Shown here: positions 10,908 through 22,160 of the stretch, in pieces | How positions within the stretch are numbered: the stretch's first letter is position 1 | Layout: every line of letters begins with the position of its first letter | NCBI GenBank assembly: GCA_035048815.1 | Contig: JAUCBN010000046.1 | Location: 14,238,999-14,302,998 of the forward strand | Origin: Abelmoschus esculentus | Taxonomy: Eukaryota > Streptophyta > Magnoliopsida > Malvales > Malvaceae | Direction: 5' to 3' | DNA length: 64,000 bases | The notes under the pieces: generated by a model | Database searches by the model: none | Told to the model about the DNA's origin: nothing | Seen by the model: only the letters and a program-made list of their open reading frames with translations | Translations under genes and position numbers: made by a program

Positions 10908-13181
10908 ATGGACGAAAGAGTGGCTAATCTAGAAAGAGGCCAAAGGGATCTGGAATCTCGAATCGATCAAGCAGAACGGAATATCACCCAAAACATCAGT
11001 CAGAGTCTTAGCCAACAGATTACCCAGGCTCAGGCTACAATTCTATCTCAAATAACTGCAATGTTGAATAAAGGAAAAGCTGCAGAAAATATTACCGAAG
11101 AACCAGAGGACACCATGACATCATCTCATGTTAGGGTTCAAACTGATACATCGACGCCACAGAAGAGAGTATACTTCAATACTGCTGGAGCATTTGTGAG
11201 TCTACCGGAAGGAGCAACTACGAGATAATCGGTTGACTTAGATGCATTACAAGATGAAGAAGTACCAGACTTAGACGTGGTGGAAAAAATTAGGGCTGAG
11301 GTAGAAAGCAAGAGTGAAGAAAAGTTCCGCATCTTTGCAGAACAACTCAAGGCTTCGTTGGGAATAAGCGAGCAAGGAAATGAAGCCAATGACTTAAGTC
11401 TAGTGTCAGATCTGGTTCTTCCACCTAAATTCAAGACTCCAGATTTTGACAAGTACGATGGAACCACTTGTCCGTCAGCCCATATTACCATGTATTGCAG
11501 GAAGATGGCACCTTTCATAAGAAATGAGAAACTCTTGATTCATTGTTTTCAGGAAAGCTTAACTGGGTCTGCTATGCGCTGGTATACACAGCTCAGCAAG
11601 GACAATGTTAAGTTGTGGAAGGACCTTTCTAGAGCCTTCATCGAGCATGACAAGCACGTCTCTGACATGACCCCTAGTAGAGCCATGCTGGAAACAATGG
11701 AGCAACGTTCGAACGAGAGCTTACGCCAGTATGCCCAGAGATGGCGTGATATGGCCGCACAAATTCACCCGCCGATTTTGGAACATGAAATCACTTTGTT
11801 GTTTGTAAATACCTTAAAAGGAGCATTGTTTGACCGCTTGATCAACAATACTGCTCAAAGTTTTTCAGACCTCATTAGAACGGGTGAGTCTATTGAGATG
11901 GCTATAAAAAATGGAAGGATTGATGCAGGGGAAAGCTCACGGAAGCATTATAGGAGAAAAGACAACGAGGTGAACTTCGCCAGCACTTATAACACCCCGG
12001 CAAACTTCACCATCACCCAGCCGCAATCCTCCGCCAGGAACACACAAAACTCGAAGAAGAAAGAAGACACTGCTCCTAAAAGAGAACGAGAAAGAATTTC
12101 TTTTACTCCTCTACCAATACCATATGCTGAGTTGTATGCCCAGTTGTACAAGGCTGACTTGGTGCGACCATACCATGTTACTCCTTTTAAGCCCCCTTTT
12201 CCTGCCTGGTATGATGAAAAATCCCATTGTGACTACCATGCTGGAATTCCTGGACATTCTACAGAAAATTGCATTGCTTTTAAGAAGATTGTTCAGAATT
12301 TGATAAATACGGGGATTTTGAAGTTCGATGACCCAAGTGTAGCCTCTAATCCCTTACCAAATCATGGAGGGCCGGAGGTAAATGTAATTGAAGATGAGGA
12401 GAATAAAAGAGTTAAAAAGGACGTGGAAGAAATAAAGTCACCCTTGAAATGGGTTTTTCAACAACTATACAGGGCACATATGATAGAAGGAAGAATGGAG
12501 GTAATCCGAGAAGGAGATGGACTTTATTGTGAGTATCACCAGGAAGAGGGCCATGACATTCAGAGCTATGAACCGTTCAAACGGTTAGTTCAAAAAATGA
12601 TGGACAATAAAGAAATTGAGTTCTTTGAGAAGACTGATGAGAAGAAATTGATGGATGTATGTGCGTTTGATAGCTCAGTCAGTAAATATAGTGCAGAGAG
12701 ACCATTTATAGCTTCATCCAGAAGGAAGGGAAATTCACCCAAGATAATCATTACACCCCCTACTCCTTTTCCATTCAAAAACATGCAAAAAGTTCCTTGG
12801 AATTATACTGCTAATGTTTCTATACCACAAGGAGAAGTGCAAATTGGAGGAGAAGTTGAAGTGCAAACAGGAAAAGATTTGGTGCAAAATGAGGAGATTA
12901 AGGAGGCTGAAAGTATTAATGATGTGGGAAATTTCACGAAGAGTGGACGATGTCATCCACAAGACCCTTCAAACTCGACAAAAACTAAAGCAGTTAAGGA
13001 AGGAAGAGTTGAGCCCCAAAAGATTTTTGGAGAAGACCCGCCTCAAAGGATAAATGAACCAGTGACTGAAGCACCGGCGCACGAATTTTTGAAATTTTTG
13101 AAGCATAGCGAATATAATATTGTGGAGCAGTTGCGTAGACAACAAGCTAGAATTTCTGTACTGGAGCTATTGTTAAACTGA
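10908..13181 (+). pseudogene. retrotransposon gag, one in-frame stop
   Basis: The frame starts at the ATG at 10908 with a coiled-coil head (ERVANLERGQRDLESRIDQ). It is interrupted by TAA at 11226-11228 and stays in the same frame to TGA at 13179-13181. The core gag (retrotrans_gag) region is clear around 11430-11940: PKFKTPDFDKYDGTT, the AMRWYTQL block and RDMAAQIHPP. Downstream are zinc-knuckle-like motifs CDYHAGIPGHSTENC (about 12229) and a degenerate CEYHQEEGHD (about 12530). Gag packages the element's RNA into particles. The TAA could be a CAA mutated by C-to-T change. The final TGA separates gag from protease in the same frame and is either a mutation or a readthrough stop. Confidence 0.85.
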
Positions 13182-14347
13182 GAAAAACATCGGGAGGCGT
13201 TGATGAAAGTATTAAATGAAACTTTTGTACCGGAAGACATTTCCGTGGCCAAGTTGGATCGTATTGTTGGCCACATTGCTGCAGATAATTATATCACATT
13301 CAGTGATGATGAGATTCCCGATGGTGGAATGGGGTCCACAAAGGCGCTGAATATCACAACACATTGCAAGGGGTATGTGTTACCCGGTGTTCTTGTGGAC
13401 AACGGCTCAGCGTTGAATGTATTACCATTAGCCACCTTACAAAGACTACCGATAGACGGTTCCCACATAAAAACATGTCATAGCTCGGTAAGGGCTTTCG
13501 ATGGAACTCAAAGAGAGGTAGTAGGAAGGATTGAGGTGCCTTTGTTGATCGGGCCGACTGAATATGTAGTTGATTTTGTCGTCATGGACATAAAACCAAC
13601 GTATAACTGTTTATTGGGAAGGCCGTGGATTCATTCTGCTGGATCGGTTCCCTCATCGTTACACCAAAAATTGAAGTTTGTAATTGAAGGCAAGTTAGTC
13701 AGTATTAATGCAGAAGAAGACATTATTGCCTCAGTAACCGCTGATACTCCGTATATTCCACCCAACGAGGATGCAGTGGAATGCTCTTTCAGAGTGCTAG
13801 AATTTGTGAATGCAACTTTTGTCGCAGAAAAGAGTAAGATCCCAACCCCTCGGTTGTCCAACACCACCAAGATGGTCGTTCGCCAAACCTTGGGAAAAGG
13901 AGCTAAAACAGGAAAAGGCTTGGGAAGAAGCCTGCAAGGGACCCTACATGCGAAAGCTGTCATCTTTAAGAAGGATCGTTACGGACTTGGTTACAAGCGT
14001 AGTATGTTACCACGAAGAGAAAAATTTAAAATAAAGGAAGAAAGGAGGAAAGCTAAGCTTAAGGGGGAAGGTACTCCATGGAGGTTGTTGACCTTTCCTA
14101 AAGATAATTTTGTGTCTGGAGGAATCATTAATGCTGAACAAGGTGTACAAGACGCTAATCGAGAAAATGATAAGCTCAATTGTGAAGAATGGTTCAATGA
14201 GTCGCTGGAAGGAATGTTTATTAACATGGTATCGGATGAAGAGGTTACCAATAAGTTTTTGACTGGGATTCGTCCTTGTTTTCCAGGAGAATTGCTCAGC
14301 AACTGGAGTACAATAGACCTGCCTGTAGCTCTTAGGACTAAAACAGA
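13182..14347 (+). CDS. retrotransposon aspartic protease
   Basis: This continues the gag frame after the TGA. The retropepsin core is visible as VLVDNGSALNVLPL (about 13390) with D-N-G in place of the usual D-T/S-G, followed by the flap region and the C-terminal LLGRPWIH signature (about 13613). A basic stretch (about 13870-14060), rich in Lys and Gly with KGLGRSLQG, follows. The protease cleaves the polyprotein. The frame would stop at TAA 14349-14351. A GT at 14348-14349 instead offers a splice donor that joins it in frame to the reverse transcriptase segment (see the intron entry). Confidence 0.8.
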
Positions 14348-14569
14348 GTAATGTCCTGAACTAACCCTTTTGCTCTTTGCCCACAAGCATTAGGGATCTT
14401 TTGTAAAAGGGCCACTATGTTAATTACCTTTTGTAATAAAAGTATATTTCCTATGTGTATTACATATTAAATGGAAAACATTTTCCAATGTCCATTTTTA
14501 TGAACATAATTTTTGCATACAAATAACATTCATTCTTTCAATATATATACTAGTCTTTTTTACATACAG
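14348..14569 (+). other. predicted Ogre-type intron between protease and RT
   Basis: The donor is GTAATG right after ACAGA at 14347. The acceptor is TTTTTTACATACAG ending at 14569, preceded by a pyrimidine-rich stretch. Removing these 222 bases deletes the protease stop codon and joins GA to G, restoring one frame through TETFTLDYVNDSGSDLEVD into the RT domain. Ogre elements are known for an intron at this position. The splice sites are read from sequence; splicing is inferred. Confidence 0.75.
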
Positions 14570-17500
14570 GACTTTTACACTTGACTATGTGAATGACTCT
14601 GGATCCGACCTTGAAGTAGACTTTGAAAAGCCTCTGTGTTCAGTAGAAATTGATGAAGAAGATGCAGAATATGAAGTCCCTGATGAGTTAATGAGATTGA
14701 TGAAAAACGAGGATAAACAGATCCTACCCCACCAAGAGGAATTGGAGGTTATCAACCTGGGGACTGATGAAAACAGGAGAGAAGTCAAAATTGGCACTAC
14801 ATTTTCCTCTCACACTAAAGACAATCTGATTTCTTTATTACAAGAATTCAGAGATATGTTCGCTTGGACTTATCAGGATATGCCGGGATTAAATACAGAT
14901 ATCGTGGTGCATAAGTTACCAACGAAACCAGAATGTAAGCCTGTTCAGCAAAAGCTTAGAAGAATGAGGCCTGATATGTTACTAAAAATCAGAGAAGAAG
15001 TAAAGAAACAATTTGACGCTGGTTTTCTAAAAGTGGCGAAATACCCTGAATGGGTTGCGAATATAGTCCCTGTGCCAAAGAAAGATGGGAAAGTACGCAT
15101 GTGCGTAGATTACCGAGATCTTAATAGAGCCAGTCCAAAGGATAATTTCCCTTTGCCTCATATTGACACCCTGGTCGATAATACAGCCGGGCATTCATGG
15201 TTCTCATTCATGGATGGTTTTTCAGGGTACAATCAGATAAAGATGCATCCAAAAGATATGGAGAAGACTACATTCGTAACGGAATGGGGGACATTCTGCT
15301 ATAAAGTAATGCCTTTCGGACTCAAAAATGCCGGGACGACTTACCAAAGAGCGATGGTGACTCTCTTCCACGACATGATGCATAAAGAAATCGAGGTATA
15401 TGTGGATGATATGATCGCTAAGTCCCGAACAGAGGAGGAGCATATTCATAATTTAAGGAAACTGTTCCAAAGATTGAGAAAGTACCAATTGAAACTCAAT
15501 CCCAATAAGTGCACCTTTGCGGTAACATCAGGGAAACTACTCGGATTCGTGGTTAGCAGAAGAGGGATAGAAATTGATCCAGCTAAAGTAAAGGCAATCC
15601 AAAATCTCCCGCCACCTCGAACACAAAAAGAAGTCCGAGGATTTTTAGGGAGGTTGAATTATATATCTCGATTCATTTCTCAATTGACAGACAAATGTGA
15701 TCCTGTTTTTAGTTTGCTCCGAAAGAATAATCCAGGAACATGGGATGAAGAATGCCAAGAGGCTCTCGAGAAGATTAAAAAAATACTTGATGAATCCCCC
15801 GATCTTAGTATCGCCAGTGCCAGGCAGACCATTGATCTTATACTTAACAATTTACGAGATTTCAATGGGATGTGTATTGGGGCAACATGATGAGTCTGGG
15901 AAGAAAGAAAGGGCCATTTATTACCTAAGCAAAAAGTTCACGGAGTGTGAAGCTAGGTACCCACCGATTCAGAAACTGTGTTGCGCTTTAGTGTGGGCCG
16001 CTAAAAGACTTAGGCAGTACATGCTATACCATACCACCTGGTTGATATCCAAACTGGATCCGTTGAAGTATTTGATAGAATCCCCAGCGCTAACTGGGAA
16101 AATGGCTCGTTGTCAAATGTTGCTATCCGAATTTGACATTATTTACGTGAGTCAAAAGGCAGTAAAAGGAAGTATCGTTGCTGATTTTTTAGCAAGTCGA
16201 GTTTCAAAAGAATATCAGTCCCTGAATTTTGACTTCCCGGATGAAGACCTGATGTATATTGCGACAGAAGAAGAAACTATCCTAGAGGAGCAAGCATGGA
16301 AGTTGTACTTCGATGGGGCATCTAATGCACTGGGGCATGGAATAGGTGCGATGTTGATCTCTCCCGATAACGTTTATTATCCCTTCACGAGCAGACTAGA
16401 GTTCTTTTGTACAAATAATATAGCCGAGTACGAAGCTTGTGTTATGGGATTGTATGGAGCCATTGAGAAGAATATTAAAATACTTCAAGTCTTCGGAGAC
16501 TCAGCTTTAGTAATTTATCAGCTTCGCGGAGAATGGGAAACGAGAGATCCCAGACTGGTCAAATATTATAACTTGATCCAGGAAATGATTGAAAGATTTG
16601 AGAAGATCAGCTTTACTTATCTACGAAGAGAAGACAATCAGATGGCGGACGCCCTAGCCACATTAGCAGCAATGTTTAAAGCTAGCACAAGAGCAGAGAT
16701 GCAACCAATAAAAATGCAAACTTTTGAAATGCCAGCGTATTGTTGCAGTTTGGAAGAAGAGGTTGACGGCAAGCCATGGTACTATGATATCCTGCAGTAC
16801 ATTAAATACCAGACCTATCCTGAAGGAGCAAATGAGAATGACAAGAAAACTCTCAGAAGATTGACAGCAGGGTATGTTTTAGATGGAGAAGTCTTGTACA
16901 AAAGAGGTAAAGATCAGGTGCTATTAAGATGTGTCGATGCTCAACGGGCTAAAGAGATTCTAGAAGAGGTGCATGATGGTTTATGTGGAACGCATGCTAA
17001 TGGTTTTTCGATGGCCCGTAAAATTATGAGATACGGGTATTATTGGTTGACTATGGAAGCAGACTGTATCAGCTATGCCAAGAAATGTCATAAATGCCAG
17101 ATATATGCTGATAAGATTCATTCTCCCCCGTCACCATTGCATACCATGAATTCACCATGGCCTTTTGCAATGTGGGGAATGGATGTCATCGGACAGATTC
17201 ATCCAGCAGCATCTAATAGACGCCGTTTCATCTTGGTGGCCATCGATTACTTCACCAAATGGGTAGAGGCAGCTTCTTATCCAAATATCACGAAAGCGAC
17301 AGTTTGCAAGTTCATAAAGAAGGAAATTGTATGTCGGTATGGATTGCCAGAGAGAATTATTACTGACAATGCTTCCAACTTGAATAATAAGATGATTACG
17401 GAAGTATGTGAGCAATTCAGAATAACTCACCATAACTCTACCACTTATCGTCCTAAGATGAATGGGGCAGTGGAAGCTGCAAATAAGAATATCAAGAAGA

Positions 17501-18021
17501 TCATAGCAAAGACAACGGAAACCTTCAAGGATTGGCATGAAAAGTTACCGTTCGCCTTATTTGCCTACAGAACTTCTATACGAACCTCAACCGGGGCAAC
17601 TCCATATTCCTTGGTGTATGGTACAGAAGCAGTACTGCCTATAGAAGTGGAGATCCCATCGCTCTGAATCTTAAATGAAGTAAAGTTGGATGAAGCTGAA
17701 TGGATACAAGCCAGATACGACCAGCTCAACCTCATTGAGGAAAAGAGATTAAGGGCCATCTGCCATGGTCAAATGTATCAGAGAAGAATGATACAGGCCT
17801 ATAACAAAAAAGTTAGGCCTAGAGAATTTCGAGAGGGAGATCTGGTGCTAAAAAAGATCTTGCCCATACAGAAAGACTTCCGTGGGAAGTGGATGCCAAA
17901 TTGGGAAGGACCCTATGTGGTTAAAAAGGTCTTTTCCGGAGGAGCGTTGATCCTAGCAAAAATGGATGGACGTGAACCGAGTAATCCAACAAATTCAGAC
18001 TTAGTTAAAAAGTATTATGCT
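14570..18021 (+). pseudogene. retrotransposon RT - RNase H - integrase, frameshift and one stop
   Basis: Reverse transcriptase spans about 14950-15600, with PVPKKDGKVRMCVDYRDLN, FMDGFSGYNQI and the catalytic YVDDM at about 15400. An A-run at 15777-15783 appears one base too long and shifts the frame. The other frame then carries the RNase H of the element to about 16200, then a second, archaeal-type RNase H (WKLYFDGASN, about 16300-16660) typical of the Tat lineage. Integrase follows: an HHCC zinc finger (about 16970-17100, ending KKCHKCQI), then D, D and E at GMDVIG, ITDNASN and NGAVEAANK (about 17180, 17365, 17465). A TGA at 17665-17667 interrupts the frame. The C-terminal domain (GPYVVKKVF) ends at 18021. 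As read, this copy cannot make a full polyprotein. Confidence 0.9.
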
Positions 18022-18560
18022 TAAAAAAAAAGGTTCAAGGGGAAAACCCAAAAAGGGCTTCTTGTAACCAACAAAAGAATCGAGTTGAAAACCCGCAAAG
18101 GGCAGCTCGAATTCATTTTGAGAATTGGCATCCAATGGGGAAACCCTCTCAGATACAGTGACGGGACCTGAGGCAAGAAATCTATGAATCTATCGTCAAC
18201 AAGGATCCGTATGTCATTCATGTAGTGAAATGTTCAAGATTTTGTATCGTTTTATCATCTTTTGAAAACCTTCCGTTTGCCATGATATTTTGAATATAAA
18301 ATACAATACATATATCTTTTTTATAATTTATCATTCATCATTTTTAAACTTAAACATAGATTTATAAGAAACAAAAGATTTCTGGATATTACTCTGTTAT
18401 AGTCTTGGCCTATAAGATGCAGGTGATGCAGGCAAAGAACTAATCACAAGAAGGATCTCATGCAACAGAAAACAATCACACGAAAATACTGGAATGTCAA
18501 AACTACAATACACACCAGAATGGGGCAATACCAGAACCATATCAGACCAAAGGTTTTATC

Positions 18561-18661
18561 GAAAAAAGAAAAGGAAAGGAAAAAGAAAAAAGAAAAAAGA
18601 AAAAAAAGAAGAAAGAAAAGAGAAAAGAGAAAAAGAAAAAAGAAAAAGAAAAAGAAAAAGA

Positions 18662-18692
<31 letters not shown>

Positions 18693-18709
18693 GAAAAAGA
18701 AGAAAAAAT
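18561..18709 (+). repeat. A/G-only simple repeat tract
   Basis: About 149 bases contain only A and G, built from GAAAAA/GAAAAG units. The tract could form triplex-like or phased A-tract structures. It has no coding value. Confidence 0.9.
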
Positions 18710-19174
18710 CTCTCGAAGATGCTCCCAAAGTGAGAACTCACAAGAGTACCCTGAAGCAAATTGACATTTGAAGTTTGAACTTTTAACTTGAGATGAGATA
18801 TTTTGCTACATCAAAGAAAGAGAAAGAGGTTGAAGATAAGAAGGTGCTACAATTGCCTGATCAAGTGCAGGGATCACAGAATATATCAAGACGTCTTCAT
18901 TCATGCATCATATAGTAAAGGCATCCCTAGGATTAGGTACATGCTAACTTGCATTGTAGGAAATTTTTGATTTTCTTTTCAGGTATACAAGGACCAGGAA
19001 AAGATTCAAGAAACGAAGTCCACATTAGAGAATGATAATATCTCTGCACAGAAAAGAATCATGATTGCAAAATGAAGATTTTAAGAAAAGACAGTAAACT
19101 CAAGATTCGGGGTGAGAATCAACCAGAGGATTTCACAACTTGGAAAACCCTACATAGAAAGGGTTCATATCCAG

Positions 19175-19560
19175 AAGTTCTACAATAGGAAGAACTTTTG
19201 AAATTCCAAACGCAAAAGATTCTATTACAGAAAGAATCTCTAGCGATAAGTTCTACGACAGGAAGAACGCTTGGAATTAAAGACGCGAAAGATTCTATGA
19301 CAGAAAGAGTCTCTAGCGAGAAGTTCTACGATAGGAAGAACGCTTGGAATTAAAGACGCGAAAGATTCTATGACAGAAAGAGTCTCTAGCGAGAAGTTCT
19401 ACAACAGGAAGAACTCTTAGAATTGAAGACGTGAAAGATTCTATGACAGAAAGAGTCTATAGCGAAAGGTTCTACTACAGGAAGAACTCTTAAAATCGAA
19501 GACACAAAAAGATTCTATGACAGAAAGAATCTACACCGAGAAGTTCATTACAGAAAGGAC
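19175..19560 (+). repeat. 73-bp tandem array, five units plus a partial, with hairpins
   Basis: Units start at 19175, 19248, 19321, 19394 and 19467, all exactly 73 bp apart; a shortened sixth begins near 19541. Each unit has two half-units with inverted repeats around similar loops. One is GTTCT...AGAAC around ACGACAGGA. The other is GATTCT...AGAGTC or AGAATC around ATGACAGAA. The array therefore looks like a 36-37-bp hairpin unit that doubled and then amplified. It is not a CRISPR array: there are no unique spacers and the organism is a plant. Confidence 0.9.
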
Positions 19561-19966
19561 TCTCGACTTACGATGCAGAAGGTTCTATATAGGAAGAACT
19601 TACAGCGTCAACAACCGAAGATGAAAAGTCAACACAAGAAGAACATGTGGCATAAGGCCTTTACCAAAGACAAGCAGGACTCTACACATGAAGAATCTGC
19701 TCATCCAAGGCACCTAAAGGAAGAACAAGCGAGAAAGAAGTGCAAGCTCGAAGTCTCAGTTTTGAATAATTTTGTCCCGGAGAAGAAAAGAAGATTAAGT
19801 GAAGATTGAGAAGAGGCGGTGGTCAGAAGAAGAATTCCTGACCTTACCAAGAGAACCCCACCCTTACCAAAAGGAGCCCCTACCTTACCAAGGCCAACCT
19901 TGAAACCATACTAGACAAAATGGGTTATTCCTTATCTTTGCTTTATTGTCGTTACACAACAATAAG

Positions 19967-19976
19967 CAAAGAGGGG
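19967..19976 (+). other. polypurine tract
   Basis: CAAAGAGGGG lies four bases upstream of the 3' LTR (CAAC then TGTAAT). It fits the plus-strand primer site of LTR retrotransposons. Confidence 0.7.
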
Positions 19977-19980
19977 CAAC

Positions 19981-21227
19981 TGTAATAACCCATTTGAACC
20001 CCTTTATTATTAAAATACCAGACCCAATAAAAAATATTACAACCCAAATTATAACCCATATCAGACCCATTATAATTAAGCCCAATAATAACCCATACCC
20101 ATATCAGATCCAAACCAAAAATAACCCTAATGATAACCTAACTAAACCCTAAACACCCTTAACCAAATGAGCCGCCGCCGCTGTCCCTGCCTATTCCGAT
20201 CAGCGCGCGTGGCCGCCACGCGCGGCTATTTGAATCGCGCGTGGTGGTCACGCGCTCCCTCATTCGCTCCCACGGACGGCCACCGCCCACGCCTGACACC
20301 GGATCTGCTCCACCGCCCAAGCATCCTTTCGAACCTGCAAAATAAAGGATTAGGAATAATTAGATCTATGTGCATAGATCTGAAAAAAAAATCTCAGATC
20401 TTTTCCATTATTATATGTGTAAAATTCGAGTATTTAAACTCCGAAAATATGTTGTAAAAAGGGGAAGAAATGGAATGAAAAAAGGGATATTTGAAGCAAA
20501 AGAAATAAGCAACAACCTCCATAATATTCGGCAATAAATCGGAAAAAGAAAGAGGGAGAGAACGAAGCAAATCGGAAGATAAAAGGTAAAAAAAATAATA
20601 AAAGGTTCGAATACTTATCGTTAGATCTAGGCTTCCACGTTTGTTTTTTCGAAGATCTAAGCCCTCCATCGCGTTCCCCTCATCGAGATCTTCCGGAAAA
20701 GTGCTTCCTTTGAATTTTCCGGCGACCAGCGACGGTGGTCGGCACGGCGGCCGGCGAACCATCGTGAGTCATCCTCCATCGGTGACCAAAGGCAAACAGA
20801 GAGAAAAAGAAATAAAGGACGCGTGAACATGAAATGAATCTGTTGATTCATTTGGTTATAACATTGGAAATGGGTTAATTGCATTCTAAATCCTTTATTT
20901 TTCAAGTTCTCTATTTTTGTCTACACCGCATGGTATAACTATATTATTAGTCCTTCCAGGTTCCCTTACTCTACGATCTTACCCTTATCTTGTTATAATT
21001 TGAACTGCTAATTTTTCTAATTATTCATTTTAGTCCTGTAGATTAAATTAAAATGGGTAAATATCATAATAGGTCCTATGCTTCTATTTTTAAATTTATA
21101 TCACTGTTGTATATTATTTATTTTGTTTTTCACTATGTTATATATTATTATATTATGAAAATCATATTATTATATTATTGTTTACCTTGAAAATGTGCTT
21201 TGTTATTATTATTATTAGAAATATATA

Positions 21228-21270
<43 letters not shown>

Positions 21271-22126
21271 TCCTTTATTTTTGTCCATAATTTTCCATGG
21301 ATTGTCGTTTTCCTCACTGTGTAGTTAATTTGTTTATTTAATTGTATGTTTTGTTCTTTCTTTCATTAATTTATTATTGTTATTATATTATAAAGCTATA
21401 TTATTATACGGTAGTATTATATATTATTGTATTTATATATATTTTTGTAAGTATATTATTTGATTATGTCTAGTTACGAGGCATATAGCATGGTTATATA
21501 ATGTTGTTCATATATGCATATGTTTTGTTATTTATTTACATTATTTAAATGTCATGTAATTTTTTTTTTTAGAAATTATTATCCCGATATATTCTATTAA
21601 GAGTAGCATCCCGGTTTCCGGGTGTTATCTCCTTTGAATCGTCGTGGATATTAGGATTTGCATTTTTTAATTAAAAATTAATTTAATTAAAACTTTATCT
21701 TTTCTTAAAGATTACGATGCGAATTTTTAGGTACCAATTTTGGGCATTATGGGGGTGCTAATCCTTCCCCAAACGTAACCAACTCCCGAACCCATTTTTC
21801 TCTGGTTTTATTTTCGGTGTTCGATCCACTTTTTTGAACGATCGATGGCGACTCCAACTGATTAACTGATTTTTAAATTGATACGGTATTCCAATAGGAG
21901 TGACATCCTGTTCTTCAGGTGTCATCTCCTGGGATATTGAGTTTTAAATATTACCGCGGATTTTTAAATTTTAACGGTGTTCTATTAGGAGTGACATCCT
22001 GTTCTTCAGGTGTCATCTTTCGGGATACCAAATTTTGAAATATTATTGAATTTTCAAATCCCACACCGAACTTTTAAACTTTTAAACTTTTTTTTTTTAA
22101 TTTTTTTTAAAAAAAGGGTCGCTACA
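19981..22126 (+). repeat. 3' LTR
   Basis: This 2146-bp repeat starts TGTAATAACC and ends GGTCGCTACA. It is directly followed by the target duplication CTGTG (22127-22131) and the residual SQE intron. It is slightly longer than the 5' LTR, mainly through a longer TTA run near 21235-21270. By-eye differences of about 0.8% suggest a young insertion. Confidence 0.95.
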
Positions 22127-22160
22127 CTGTGTTTAAAGTTGTGGATTCGAATGTTTGCAG

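Larger units (their letters stand above)
18022..19980 (+). other. retrotransposon 3' untranslated region
   Basis: This is nearly 2 kb of non-coding DNA between integrase and the 3' LTR. It holds a purine-only tract (18561-18709), a 73-bp tandem array (19175-19560) and the polypurine tract. Ogre and related elements are known for hypervariable tandem repeats in this position. ORFs read through the purine tract (Lys/Glu-rich) are artefacts of composition. Confidence 0.8.
5835..22126 (+). mobile_element. Ogre/Tat-type Ty3/gypsy LTR retrotransposon, 16.3 kb
   Basis: This is a full-length element bounded by two LTRs (5835-7954 and 19981-22126). Both begin TGTAATAACC and end GGTCGCTACA. The flanking 5 bases are identical, CTGTG at 5830-5834 and at 22127-22131, a genuine target duplication. 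The order is LTR, tRNA-Arg primer site, ORF1, gag, protease, predicted intron, reverse transcriptase, RNase H, second RNase H, integrase, long 3' untranslated region, polypurine tract, LTR. An extra ORF before gag, an Arg primer, an intron before RT and great length are known marks of the Ogre branch of the Tat lineage. It sits in intron 1 of the SQE pseudogene, in the same orientation. The ORFs carry at least three stops and two frameshifts, so this copy looks non-autonomous. Confidence 0.95.

Noticed and set aside
18460..18771. Lys/Glu-rich ORFs through the purine tract and their Phe-rich reverse
   Set aside because: These frames are open only because the DNA is a simple A/G repeat. They lie in the retrotransposon 3' untranslated region.
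19175..19560. CRISPR-like regular spacing
   Set aside because: The repeats are contiguous 73-bp units without unique spacers, and the DNA is from a plant nucleus.
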